64,000 nucleotides of DNA from Sacculina carcini (GCA_916048095.2 OU696573.1:8712306-8776305); one strand, 5' to 3'. Shown: positions 13,901-22,866, numbered from the stretch's first letter. Translations and numbers: made by a program. The notes: generated by a model from the letters alone, not told the origin.

Positions 13901-16900
13901 GCTCTTCATGCTTCACCAAGCCCCTCAACTTTTTCCTTAGCCCCCACAACTTTTTTTTATCCCCCCCTCAGCCCCACCCCATCGGAAAAATCCTGGTGCC
14001 TCCACTTTGCACAGATGTTGTTTACGCGGAACTTGGCACATATCCAATAGAGATAGACATACAATCCTGCATGATTAATTATTGGGTAGAAATATATACA
14101 AGATCGACTACGAAATTTGTGTATATAATATATAAATGTTTGCATAATTTGTGCACTGGCAGAGCTTATAATTCGCGGTGGATAGGGTTCGTTAGGGAGA
14201 TATGTATTGAATGTGACATGTCTGGATTGTGGATTTCATAACACGTCGATAGCCCACATGTCAAGAATTTCACTCAAGACACTTTGAGAGATATATGAAT
14301 TAGTAAGTGGAAAACAAATTTGTGATTAAATTATAAATATATATTATATATATTATTATATATATATATATATATATTATAAATAAATTGCAGAGTTAAA
14401 ACCACAAGTTAACAAACTGACCATATTCCTCAAATATGTATTTCAGTTAATTTAAACGTGGAGTTATTGTATACTTCATGTTGTCGTATACGTCGTATTG
14501 TTGTCATTATTATGACATGATTAAGTCATTATCATACACAAATTGTAAATATTACGTTATGTGTAGTTGTATTGCTGAACAAATGATGGACGGTGAAATA
14601 TATATAACACAATCGCACAATATCACACCTAGTAAATACACGCAACACTCATTATGCACACCGCCGTACACTCTAACTCAACGCTTCCGCGCACCGTTCA
14701 CACTCCCATCATGAACGCTCGATCTCGACTCCTCCATGGGACTAAATGCGTCATCGAACCCCCTTTACACTGCCCATACTTCCCCCAGCTACATCTGCAA
14801 GGACCAGTGCTGCGCGTGCACACAGACACACATACATACAAACGTTGAATAGCATGTAAGGAAACGTTCAATTTATCGAACATCTCGCGCATCGCTCGCT
14901 CTGGCGCCTCGGGTCAACAATGTGAAATTACATTATGTTATGTGCAGTGGCGGCGCCAGGATTTTTTCGATGGGGGACTAAGGAAAAAGTTGAGGGGGCT
15001 TGGCGAAACATGAAGAGCTACACTCAAACGCTGACTACATAGTATAATAAGGGACTGGGGCACACTGATTGAGTCCTCGAACTTGAACCAAAATTACAGG
15101 ACTTCATTTACAGTGGTAAGAAGTTTTAATGTCCATGATTATGATTTTGGGGAGGTGCGGTGGGGGGTGGGCTTAGCATATTTTGGGGGGGCTCCAGTCC
15201 CCCCTGGCGCCCTCCAAGCCCCCCCCCCCCCTATAATTATGGACATTAAAATTTATTACCACTGTAAATGAAGTCCTGTAATTTTGGTTCAAGTTCGAGG
15301 ACTCAGTGTGCCACTGTCCCTTATTATAATAGTATGTAGTCAACATTCGAGTGTAGTTCTTCATGCTTCCCCAATCCCCCTCAACTTTTTCCTTAGCCCC
15401 CACAACTTTTTCCTTAGCCACCCTCAGCCTCCCATTGGAAAAATCTTGGCGCCGCCACTGCTCCTCCGGCTTCATCAGCTCCTTTCCTCTCACCTGCCCA
15501 CCAGCACCAGCAGCTTCCACTGGCGATCTATCAGCTGCCCGGCGACAAGTCCAACACCAGTGCAGGCGGGACGACGAGCAACCCTCGGCCGCAGCTCCCC
15601 AGCTGTTTCCTGCCGGTACCATGCTCTACTGCCGTCCCCCTGCACACCAACCTGACGCTTATAAACGAAACACAAAACTAAAATAGATTTACAGACTAGC
15701 GCGCGTGGGTATCATTGCCTCACGTGCGCCTACAAGATATCACAACACTACCGCACTTTGAACACAGGTCAAACACGACTCCTTCAACACGCATCCACGC
15801 TCACAGCGTGACATACGGGAGCACACACACACACATGCACATACACAGGCCTCACACCCACCACCAATCAGCGGCGAGCCGGTCACCCGCTCGCCGCGGC
15901 GGGGCACGAACACTCGACAGCATGACACGCATACACACATACAGACACAGCTATAAACACAGTAAACTGTACAAAGCGAAAACGCGAACCACACACACAC
16001 ACGTACGCACGGTAAACCACGCACAATCAGGCACACTAACATGCTCACACACACTCACACACAATCTCTCAATCTCTCTCGCACCGTACACAATCATACA
16101 ACAATGGCAATATACCCAATAAACTGAACTCTGCAGGATTATCGGGGGTTATAATCGCATGTCGCATATATATCCCCCATACGACCAGGATCTACGCTCA
16201 TGATGGAGATTCATGAATCCACATAAATTTTACACTACCTTGCCATGCTGTTGTGTGATTTCAGTTATTCCGATGTGATCACCGCACAATTTTTTTCACA
16301 TACACATCTGGATGAAGTTCAGGTGTACACGACTGCCTTCAATGTGCCGTACTCTGTGTCATACATCGCGCCTTCAGTAACTCCTTGGCGCGATATAAAT
16401 CCCGGCTATAGAGTCTACCATATTGATGGCGGTAGAGGCAAGGCATCTACATGGGTGAGTCTAAAGACCCATATTGCACTATGTAAATTACCGTGTGCTG
16501 TTTCAGGGCTGCTTTGACTCACGTAGGTTGCTCCTACGGATGCAACATATGCATTCGTGTTTTTCCAGCTCTTCCTAAATCCTTGATGAGACATGCAGTC
16601 ATGGGGTAGCCTAGCGTAATGGGTACGGGAGGGGCAATCCGTCCCGGGCGGCATAAAAGCTGCTAAATACGTTGATTTACCGTATATCTGAGTCACACTT
16701 CTGAATATACTATTTCATATTTGCTGTTTCAATCTCAAATAATATAGCATGAAGGCAAGATCGATTAAAAATAATGTTTCCTATATGACATACATTATTA
16801 TATGGGGTTCGTCCTTAACTATATCGACATAGGGACTTCCTAATTGCATTACAGTTGTGTTGAAGCGCACATATTCGTGCGGTTATGTAGCTCGCAAGCA

Positions 16901-19900
16901 TGCATGGTAGATAGCCTATCTACGCCACTGCACAAATGTTGTACACAAACATATTGTACAGTAGCGGACATTTTTGTTGGACTCCGTGGTGTAGTGGTAA
17001 CACACCCGCCTCACAAGCTGGAGGTCCGTGGTTCGGATCCCGGCGGAGGATAATTTCATTGGGCGAATTTTATAATCCAACAGGCCCTGTCCACCCAGCA
17101 GCAAATGATAATACCAGATGTCAGTTATGTGTTGTGCCGTGCATTCTGTGGAGGTGGCCCTCTCTAATACGTCTTCCGTCCTTTTGGCGCCATAGCGTGG
17201 AGAGGGTTGGTTCTGCGGTGGCAGCCAGCTGCACAGGGCACACCTGTGTGTTCATAAGCTTCGGTTTTTTCCCTTGTAGCAGCTGCCACTTAGGCATTTA
17301 ACCTTTTTATCCTTTTAAGCGCAATTCAACAAAGGAATACTCGCTGTCGGAGATGCTGGATAGTCGTCTGAACAAATTTGACGAAAAGTTTTCTTGGGCG
17401 CTCAAGTTGTCACTTCTACCAACTCCTGATAATCAACACTTGATCTCTTCATCGGTCACTTGTGTCGAGCCATCATACTCTGTTTTTGCTATGTCACGAT
17501 CAAACTGTTCTGTCTCTTCTGATCACATTAAATCTGAACTCAGAACAGAACCCCTTCAAAACCCCGTCGCATTAAAATAAGGTTCTGAAGTGTAGCTGAA
17601 CAATTCAAGTCAATCGTGTTGCTGAGTCTGTTCGGGTCAACATCGCGGATGTAGAGGTTATTGTTCCTACTCCAACAATTCAGCCGAAAGTGACAGTTAC
17701 CAACATACCAGACGATTCGACTCCTGAGAGTCTTTTCAGTATCTTCCGGCTAAAGAACCCCACCCTGTATTTCGCTTCAGAACCTGAACTCAAGGTGCTC
17801 TTCATCGCGAGATCCCGTGCTGGTGCCCGACTTGTTGTACTGTCTGTCTCTCCTGTTGTATGGGAAGCAATACGACTCTCGAGCGATCGCTTGTTTGAGC
17901 CGTCAGAGCCGTAGCAATTACCCCCGTGCCCCCGGCCGGATTGGCCTCGAATGTTGAGGGGTCCCATTGCGTCGCACATGATATCAAAACTTTCATAAAG
18001 TTGGATATAAAAGTCCATAGCCTAATGGAGACCGAGGAGCTTCTCGTAACTGCATTTTTACAAAGTCGGACCACTATTATAATGGTGCTTTATTAATAAA
18101 GAGTGACCCTTATTGTATTGCCTTGTAAGTATTGCCTTCGGTGGCGGCCCCGTTCGACCTCGCGTCGGCTCTTTGTATGACAACCATCAGGCATCAGTGT
18201 TAAAAATTGGCTCAGTTTGCCAGATGCAGTGGTTCTCAACCAATTTTGTCCATCTAATTGTAATTGGTATATTGCTATAAAGCGAATATTTAAATGGAAT
18301 GTGGAGGCGTCTCATTAATGGGATGGTTACGCTATAATATTTGATCAATACAGAACGGCAGGAATTTTGTGTACAGACGGTTAGTGGCGTAGCCTGGCCA
18401 TCTTCCGCCCGGGTGTTAAATGTTTTTGCTGGTCATGCCGTGTATACCCGCGGGTCACAACTTTTAGGTAATTAGCAGGTCCATATGTCGATATAGCTGA
18501 AAGATTAACCTCTTATAGTTCACGTTTCCAGTCAAATGGTCGTGAGTTATTGTTTTTAAGGAGCTTCTTCATTCAGCTCTTAGTTATTTGAGATTTAAAC
18601 AGCAAATATGCGAAAGTACCTTAAGAAATGCGTCTCAGTTATAACGATAATTTCGCACCCCTTACACTATGCCACTGAAGACGGCTTCTCCGGTTTCACT
18701 TAATTACAAGAGAGGTCATCAGATTGTGGAAAAAGTCGAAAGCACTGCATACTGGTGAAATTACCTATAAAATGTTTTCGAATTTCACAGACACAATTCT
18801 AACTGTTCATCATGTGACTCCTCGTCCCTAACACGTGCATTTTAACTTTTGGATGTTTTGGTTTTGTTGGCCCAATTCAAGCAAGTGATGGACTTTGAAA
18901 GATGGGCCACTAATCTACTCGAGGCAAACATGGATCCACTCTCAGGACCACAATGGCGACACTTGTATACTGCGTCGGAAATGTACGATCTCTACGACTT
19001 GTCGCCCGCTAGTTGGCTGGTGGCTATTGAAAAGTGGCGCCATAGCCCGGCTCTTTTCGACGTTTATCACAGGTGCGTTCTATGAAACCGTTTGTCTCTA
19101 TTCAGTTTGGTGCTGTACAGTCTGTTCGCTTGCTGTACTTACAAGTTTTATCTCATGGTGGACGCCATTAGCAAAGTTGAATAGCCACATTTGATTTTAT
19201 TGCACACTTCGAAAACAACTATAATCCAGTGGCGGCGCCAAGGGGGGCTTGAAGGGGCTGACACCCTCAAAAAATATTACAGGCTCTCCTGCGCCCCCCA
19301 AAAATCCTGGCCATGAATATTTCGAGTGTAGTTCCTCATGTTTCGCCAAGCCCCGAATCATTTATTTCTAAATCCCACTCCAACCACCCCTACCGGAAAA
19401 TCCTGGCGCCGCCACTGCAATAATCCCATGACCAAGTAGCTCTATATATTTTTCTGCATAGATGTAGGCTTGTGTCCTGTCTCGGGGGATGACGACCATC
19501 AAATATAAGTACTGAACGCTGGTCGAGTTGATCAAATGTAGATGCTGTGTTTCAATCTTTTCCGAAGCTGTATCACTTGGAAAGTTAGCGTTGACAATGA
19601 TTAACGGTCAACTATAGACGAGATCATGCATCAACATGCACTGCTTTCTGCGATCATTAATTGTAAAGTGAATTCACTATTATTTCTCAGATTTCCAGAG
19701 AGGCAGATTGCATTATCATCCACCAGCAAATTATAGGAGGGTCGAAATATGCTCCCATCCCACTCACAATCTACGATCATGCTCATTGCTCAGATTGGCT
19801 GAAAGTTCTGATTGTTCTACCCTTCTCATGGACGATCCATTCATGTAACATGATTAAACAAGAAATTCGGGAATAACTGCATTGAAGAAAATTTTTTGTT

Positions 19901-20073
19901 TCATACATCACTATTCCGTTCAGCACTGTTTGCTTGAGGTATACTGTCAATTTGTTGTTTGCAGGTTTTTGAAAGGCCAGAGTGATATGGACGATTGCGA
20001 TGAAAGTTGTCAAAAACAAACGCTTTGTCACATGGTTGTTCCACCCAATTACAACCCAGAGTACTGCGAGTAG
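1400..20073 (+). CDS. Acid sphingomyelinase-like phosphodiesterase (5'-partial, seven exons)
   Basis: Exons inferred from splice sites and phase are 1400-1569, 2406-2521, 3071-3167, 3542-3715, 16265-16454, 18882-19072 and 19965-20073 (stop TAG). They join without a shift into 348 codons plus stop. This is a calcineurin-like metallophosphoesterase. Visible motifs are WTGD (metal-binding Asp), LGNHD followed by SPIN, IIGH near the end of exon 4, and SHTH in exon 5 where the family normally has GHTH. Exon 5 also has YIAPSVTPW and NPGYRVY, typical of ASM/SMPDL3 proteins; exons 6-7 carry the W/Y-rich and Cys-rich C-terminal tail. Such enzymes hydrolyse sphingomyelin or related phosphodiesters in lysosomes or outside the cell. 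The signal peptide, any saposin domain and the first DxH metal motif are not in the window. The exon 3 acceptor has a weak pyrimidine tract, so its boundary is the least certain. The fourth intron is 12.5 kb of transposons. Family assignment is firm; the exact paralogue is not. Confidence 0.88.
3835..4124 (-). repeat. tRNA-derived SINE (Ser/Leu-like head), full-length copy
   Basis: On the minus strand the unit starts with GCCTCGTAGCCGAGTGGCTA, an A-box of tRNA-Ser/Leu type, followed by a B-box-like segment. A body with GGTTGGG and GGCGGCCGGACC follows, ending in TGCGTAATTATA. It is flanked by an 11-bp direct repeat, CTATGCACCTA, at 3824-3834 and 4125-4135, as expected for target-primed insertion. 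A second copy lies at 44649-44943 in the opposite orientation. Confidence 0.85.
4150..4183. repeat. Hexanucleotide tandem repeat (TGCCAA)n
   Basis: About five copies of the 6-bp unit occur just beyond the SINE insertion. Confidence 0.85.
4868..6257 (-). mobile_element. Complete Tc1/mariner-superfamily transposon, DD41D type
   Basis: The 1390-bp element is bounded by perfect inverted repeats of about 27 bp, beginning CAGGGTGACAC at each end and running into a poly-A/CAGAGCTC stretch. It is flanked by TA at 4866-4867 and 6258-6259, the canonical target duplication. It holds one intact transposase gene on the minus strand and lies inside the RT region of a decayed LINE. Perfect ends plus an open frame suggest a recent insertion. 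Confidence 0.95.
5017..6138 (-). CDS. DD41D mariner-like transposase
   Basis: The gene encodes 373 residues with no interruption. The N-terminus (about residues 5-120) is a paired helix-turn-helix DNA-binding region of the DUF4817 type commonly seen in arthropod genomes (WTTEQKTFAVETYF, and SVRRRSQELGI in the second half). The catalytic DDE/D region has WFSDEAHF (D169), FQQDGATPH (D264) and DLNPPDFYLWG (D306). There are 41 residues between the last two acids, hence DD41D, as in the rosa and Visitor groups. The enzyme would cut and paste the surrounding 4868-6257 element. Length and motifs are complete, so it may be functional; expression cannot be judged. Start choice is between Met1 and Met5. 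Confidence 0.93.
   Translation of the reverse strand: MSFEMPWTTEQKTFAVETYFRLKSFRETQLRFKDHFNCREFPVSSVICGWVKKFRTHGTVNNLNAKDKNRQSHSGRPKSSRTQDNVAAVRDSVVRSPRKSVRRRSQELGINRESVRRILISDIHHYPYRIQIKHKLTADDMRKRVTMCQWFSDKIVDEPDFLDNMWFSDEAHFLLSGHVNSKNNIFWGSTLPDHCLQRPLHSVKCTVWVAISTHGIIGPFWFEDDDERPLTVNTERYIQVLRKFWVALGQRKGIDRALQWFQQDGATPHTSNESLEWLQQRFDDRLISRRCNPEWSPHSPDLNPPDFYLWGYLKDRVYEHNPQTIPHLKAAITAAIRAIPREECRRVIENFARRIQVCLQRRGAHLEHIFERL
7513..8230. repeat. CA/TA-rich simple-sequence block with an internal duplication
   Basis: A unit of about 150-190 bp (ACTCTGTCC..., CAC-rich, then ACATCGAGGTGCA and CTCTCGTGACGTCA) occurs at about 7595-7745 and again, diverged, at about 7785-7900. A pure (CA)n run follows at about 7903-7941. 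Positions 8015-8140 are TATG/TATA-rich and highly self-complementary. Open frames here are repeat artefacts. Confidence 0.7.
8231..8714. other. AT-rich spacer, nothing recognised
   Basis: Two short related segments (ACTACATCTAACAAGTCAATG at about 8237 and a similar one at about 8367) hint at a diverged duplication. No coding or RNA feature was seen. Confidence 0.4.
8716..9099 (-). pseudogene. Decayed histone H3 coding sequence
   Basis: Read on the minus strand from about 9096, the translation keeps the H3 tail without gaps: RTKQTA, APR.QL, TKAA.KSAPAT. A few codons further on, a frameshift exposes GTAAPRDHRR (compare GTVALREIRR in H3). The frame then returns with IRKPPLP (compare IRKLPFQ), and near 8732-8780 a third frame shows KR.T..PKD.Q.AR, matching the H3 C-terminus. 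The start codon is lost, there are at least two frameshifts, and about 25 bp are missing overall. The patch is GC-rich inside AT-rich DNA and contains no intron. It is therefore an H3 pseudogene, either a retrocopy or a stranded cluster member. The single open frame covering much of it is not a new protein. Confidence 0.82.
9118..9819. other. AT-rich low-complexity spacer
   Basis: Positions 9120-9310 are T/A-rich with ATT and TTTA repeats. No gene was recognised in the remainder; an 80-codon open frame at 9540-9782 has no recognisable motif. Confidence 0.45.
9820..10267. repeat. Long foldback with hAT-like inner ends and a CCTAA-rich centre
   Basis: The two arms are inverted copies. ACAGTGGCGTAT at about 9903 faces ATACGCCACTGT at about 10174-10185. 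The similarity continues outward through GAGTGAATCTG and GATGCGATGAACACCG to about 9822 on the left and 10265 on the right. The centre (10020-10110) is rich in CCTAAC/AACCTAACC. The right outer arm overlaps a possible LTR of the neighbouring retroelement, so this may be a composite. Confidence 0.65.
10200..12960 (-). mobile_element. Degenerate Ty3-like LTR retrotransposon
   Basis: Order on the minus strand is RT, a connection/RNase H remnant, then integrase, which is the Ty3-type order. RT remnants near 12470-12735 read RPVLDFRCLKEYV and VDLKSAYLQL. The integrase is at 10780-11607. A purine-rich tract (ATCAGGGGGAGTG on the minus strand, about 10522-10534) is followed by TGTGGTTCTG and, about 320 bp on, by GCTACA near 10200. 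This looks like a polypurine tract plus 3' LTR, but no second LTR is seen, so that part is tentative. Stops and frameshifts break the pol region between 11850 and 12460. The 5' end is lost near 12950. Confidence 0.7.
10780..11607 (-). pseudogene. Integrase core of the Ty3-like element
   Basis: The 275-codon open stretch shows CDICNSIG (end of the zinc-binding region), ADFVHVGSDLYASVIDCG (first Asp area), LIVDNGTSFHGG (second Asp) and ERSHRTVK (catalytic Glu). A basic C-terminal region with a KVGDRVRVRRLG motif follows. The enzyme would insert retroelement cDNA. It is the best preserved part of an otherwise broken element, and no intact polyprotein surrounds it. Confidence 0.8.
12961..13616 (+). 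pseudogene. Reverse transcriptase fragment of a second non-LTR retrotransposon
   Basis: Broken frames read MMDGKVMRILESIY, VCQTGVRQG...SPLLFSFYLNDMEEEL, LYDYCKKW.LTWNCSKTKIV and GFVLNYNCKHRNGQ. These are RT palm and thumb motifs of the GVRQG type seen in many animal LINEs. A stop after LLRRWC and other shifts make it inactive. Both ends are truncated. Confidence 0.75.
13687..14007. mobile_element. hAT-type MITE, GGCGGCGCC family, copy 1
   Basis: The 321-bp copy starts CAGTGGCGGCGCCA and ends in a decayed inverse (TGGTGCCTCCACTT). It is flanked by a perfect 8-bp duplication TGCACAGA (13679-13686 and 14008-14015). It has no coding capacity. G-rich and C-rich subterminal tracts (GGGGCTTGG, CCCCTCAACTTTTTCC) recur in all copies. 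Confidence 0.9.
14008..14944. other. Intronic spacer, AT-rich
   Basis: It contains a palindromic (TA)n stretch at 14338-14390. No gene was recognised; short open frames here have no recognisable motif. Confidence 0.5.
14945..15460. mobile_element. Head-to-head (foldback) dimer of the GGCGGCGCC hAT MITE
   Basis: Two family copies are joined in inverted orientation. CAGTGGCGGCGCCAGG opens at 14945, GGCGCCGCCACTG closes at 15460, and the arms (about 14945-15215 and 15222-15460) are complementary over most of their length, including GGGACTGGGGCACACTGA against its inverse. A TIR remnant, CTGGCGCC, sits at the centre. The outer 8-mers do not match, so no target duplication is visible and the dimer probably arose by rearrangement. 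Confidence 0.8.
15461..16264. other. Intronic CA-rich sequence
   Basis: Positions 15670-16100 are a GC-rich ACAC-type simple-sequence region. Positions 16105-16206 are a copy of a dispersed module (listed separately). No coding exon was seen until 16265. Confidence 0.5.
16105..16206 (+). repeat. Dispersed 'ATACCC...GGGGGT' module, copy 1
   Basis: It reads ATACCCAATAAACTGAACTC, then ATTATCGGGGGT, then CCCCCATAC and GGATCTACGC.CATGA. Copies at about 21067-21186 and 43347-43464 share this order of blocks. All three follow an ACAC-rich tract, so the tract and module may belong to one element. Confidence 0.7.
16979..17290 (+). repeat. tRNA-Val(CAC)-derived SINE
   Basis: A tRNA-like head runs from about 16979 to 17050 with A-box TGGTGTAGTGG, an anticodon loop containing CAC, and B-box GGTTCGGATCC. 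It is followed by a non-tRNA body to about 17290. The head lacks a well-paired acceptor stem and has no 3' CCA context, so it is a SINE rather than a tRNA gene. The 3' boundary is approximate. Confidence 0.7.
17330..17914 (+). pseudogene. Possible ORF1 (gag-like) fragment of a non-LTR element
   Basis: Reading frames around 17640-17914 give VTVTNIPDDSTPESLFSIF and SVSPVVWEAI, the type of RNA-binding fold that precedes zinc knuckles in LINE ORF1 proteins. The upstream frame is shifted and the knuckles are missing here. It may be the 5' part of the family whose knuckle region starts near 62590, but no overlap exists to prove it. Confidence 0.4.
18129..18230 (+). repeat. Dispersed 'GATGACGACCATCA' repeat, copies in the window
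   Basis: This copy reads TATGACAACCATCAGGCATC...AGTGTTAAAAATTGGCTCAG. Related stretches occur at about 19484 (GGGGGATGACGACCATCAAAT), 43163 (GGGGGATGACAACCATCATG, continuing TTGACTCAGTTGGTCAATTGCATG) and 47691 (GGGGGACGACGACCATCAGG). It is a short interspersed family of unknown class. Confidence 0.6.
18382..18620 (+). repeat. hAT-like fragment, GGCGTAGC family
   Basis: TAGTGGCGTAGCCTGG opens the fragment and GGGTCACAACTTTTAGG.AATTAGCAGG follows. The same blocks occur at 45331 onward and, inverted, at 41378-41828. The second end is not recognised here. Confidence 0.55.
19227..19417. mobile_element. hAT-type MITE, GGCGGCGCC family, copy 3
   Basis: The 191-bp copy runs from CAGTGGCGGCGCCAAGG to CCTGGCGCCGCCACTG. 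It is flanked by CTATAATC and CAATAATC, a 7/8 match to an 8-bp duplication. It lies in the last intron of the sphingomyelinase-like gene. Confidence 0.88.
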
Positions 20074-20945
20074 ACGCTGTAGCGTCCGTTTTATGGTTTG
20101 CGCACTAGTGGTTGATGGTTTGGGCTTCTTGGAGGCTATTCTGCTCGGAAACGCGTCGAGGCACACTGCGTTTTATCAGCGGGACCAGCTCTGATTCTGG
20201 GTCGCCCAGATAAGACCAGTTTTTCAATGTCGTTTGTCATGGTCATGCGGGTATTGCACACTTAATTATATAATAATACTGATTTATTGCCTACTAATAA
20301 TACTGAATCACTACTAATAAACACGAATAAACTTTCACTGTGCAAGAATTGGATTAAGCATGTCTAATGTGGTTTTTGAGTGGCATTGATTTTGCATAGA
20401 TTTAAATTAGTTATTGATCGAACAAGCATGATTAACGAACAAATCAATAAGTTGGATGCGATTTATATACAAATATAGTATTCATATACCACATCCATTG
20501 TCATTTTTGTTGATATCACTAGCGAACACATTAATTCAGCAAATTGCGTTGAACGTGGATTCTAAAATTCATAATTAGGACAGAGAGAAATGTTGTTTGT
20601 GTTGAAAACGCGATAGAAATGATTAAATATTTATAATGTACACAATACGAGCACACAGACGCTCACACACATACACGCACACACACACGCACACGCACAC
20701 ACACCCGCACACGCGCACGGGCACACATACAGGCACGTTTTCCCACGCTCGCGCCACCAACGCACGTTCACCAACGCCACCTAGACACACACCTAGTATA
20801 GGTTTATAGGTGGCGGTACAAGTTGTACCGTACAACTGTAGCGCGCAACTTTCGCTGAATACATACACACATACACACATTGAGTGTTGAAATTTGAAAA
20901 ATATAGTTATTTCAAAAGACGTCAATGAAATTACGTCAATGAAAA

Positions 20946-21026
20946 GTATGCATACAGTTGTATACAGTTGCATACATTTGAATACAGTTGAATACAGTTG
21001 AATACAGTTGAATACAGTTGAATACA
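20946..21026. repeat. Decamer tandem repeat (GAATACAGTT)n
   Basis: About seven imperfect copies occur, the last four or five nearly identical. The minus-strand translation gives a Tyr/Cys-containing repeat that is not a real protein. Confidence 0.85.
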
Positions 21027-21066
21027 CACACTTGTCAGTCATTGTTTTTGCTATGCTGTTTTATGA

Positions 21067-21186
21067 GAGTATACCCAATGAACTGAACTCAGCAGAATTA
21101 TCTAGGGTCTAAATACATATTCATACCCCCTCAGCCGAAATGTCGGGGGTATATATACCCCCATACCCACACGATCTACGCCCATG
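21067..21186 (+). repeat. Dispersed 'ATACCC...GGGGGT' module, copy 2
   Basis: ATACCCAATGAACTGAACTC, ATTATCTAGGGT, GTCGGGGGTATATATACCCC and CGATCTACGCCCATGA occur in the same order as copy 1. Confidence 0.7.
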
Positions 21187-22081
21187 AACACTAGGACCTG
21201 TTGCTACTGATTGTGTACTGACAATTAATTGTTAATTGACTGATTGGTTGTTTGACAATGGTTTTGAGTATTTGTAATTGTCTTTGAGAACGGCATGTTG
21301 ATTTATTAACGGAAATTATATAAAAATTGTGAATAAGTAGGACAAAACATAATTGTTTTCTTCTTTATTCATATAAAAATGTGAAATTTCCTCTACATCA
21401 TCCAATATGCAAGTTTTAAAAAAACTCGACATTTCGAAGCAGTTTCTGTTGTTGGCAGCTTACATGCGATGTAGGCTTGTTTGCTGGTTATTTACGGTAA
21501 TTGTGATAAAATATATTGAATGCTTTCAACATGAAGCAAAATCATATTGGAGATGTTCATAGGCACATTTTTACTGTTGTTTTACCGGGGTCTCACGCCA
21601 CGAAAACTCATCAAAAACTATATATAACTATAACTATATACCGTAAATCAAGCGCCAAAAATATTGTTACCCGTGTGTAAAAATATATTATGTACAATTT
21701 TGATAACGTATCTTCAAAATGGTTTGATAAATACGGAATATATGAGCAATAATTGCAATTGTATGTGTGTATGTGTGATTATGTGCGCGTATATACAATG
21801 TGTTTGTATATGCATATATGTGAGCATATATGTATGCGTGAGTACATGCATGTATGAATTAGTGTGTATATATATGCGAGTGAACACTGTCTGTGTGTAA
21901 ATGTGTATTTATTCGAATTATTTGTGTGCGAATTCAACTTTTAACTCGATAATAATATTGAACGATATACATCCCTGGTATATGTATATGTGTATGTGTA
22001 TGTATGTGTGTTGGTATATGTGTGTGCGTGTATATGTCCTTCTTTATATACAATTGCGTGATATATTCAAATAAATTTGTG

Positions 22082-22198
22082 TATCATTGTAAGTATCTGA
22101 GTTCATTTCTGAGTTATCATTGTAAGTATCTGAGTTCATTTCTGAGTTAGCATTGTAAGTATCTGAGTTCATTTCTGAGTTATCATTGTAAGTATCTG
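22082..22198. repeat. 33-bp tandem repeat
   Basis: About 3.5 copies of a unit containing GTAAGTATCTGAGTTCATTT occur, with single-base differences. It ends just before the BEL element insertion site. Confidence 0.85.
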
Positions 22199-22270
22199 TT
22201 ACAACTGTGTATATGCGTAAGCTGCATTGTATATAAATTGTATCTATCTGATAGAGATGTCATAACCTTT

Positions 22271-22866
22271 TGTGACATCAAACGGGTGTGAAGCGGGAAG
22301 ATAAACCGGAATTAACTCGCCGTAATGTATTATAATGAAACAGTGCAACTGTGCGTGTGTTTTGGTGAGTTTGGACGGACAACTGTGCCCGGTGTGTACA
22401 GCGGCGGCGGTTTTTCTGAAAACGCGAAACAAAATGTAAAGCAAATACATAAGCGATGTGTAGGTAAATACGCAACTGATGCGCACGCACACCAAACGTG
22501 CAGACACACGAGATTTCTGTAATATCTAACGGCAAAAAAGCGATATACATAAACACAGGCGAATATACAAATTTCAAGCGATAAACAAAAATACAGCTCA
22601 CCTCACAGTCTTTCTTCTCCCTTAGATGCTACAGTTTATCAATCAAAATTGTCTGGCGTCTGACGCTATGACCAAACCAAAAATGCCACTCTCCGAGATG
22701 ACTACTATGTTGCAAACCCGTACGGCGACATTGCAATAAGCGATTGAATTAGGATCAGTACGCGGCATCTAGCGATCGATTTCTAATTACTAGTTTGCAT
22801 AACACTATTAAGCACACTATTAAACACACCATCACATAGAGCACAATTTGAAGCGTGGCGGCAACA
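22271..22866 (-). repeat. 3' LTR of the BEL element
   Basis: On the minus strand it begins TGTTGCCGCC and ends GATGTCACA (TG...CA ends). By eye it differs from the 5' LTR by about 14 substitutions plus a small indel near 22635 in about 600 bp. Confidence 0.93.

Larger units (their letters stand above)
20074..22270. other. Intergenic spacer with simple repeats
   Basis: Between the sphingomyelinase-like gene and the BEL element there is a CA-rich block (20645-20780), a decamer tandem repeat (20946-21026), a dispersed module (21067-21186), a TATG/GTGT tract (21755-22040) and a 33-bp tandem repeat (22082-22198). No gene was recognised. Confidence 0.6.

Noticed and set aside
16979..17050. tRNA-Val gene
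   Set aside because: Acceptor stem pairs poorly and a SINE-like body follows; a diverged sibling is at 1-70. A SINE head explains it better.
22244..22601. Repeated short proteins shared by 22.3 kb and 28.9 kb
   Set aside because: They are the same frames in the two LTRs of the BEL element, so conservation reflects recent copying, not selection.
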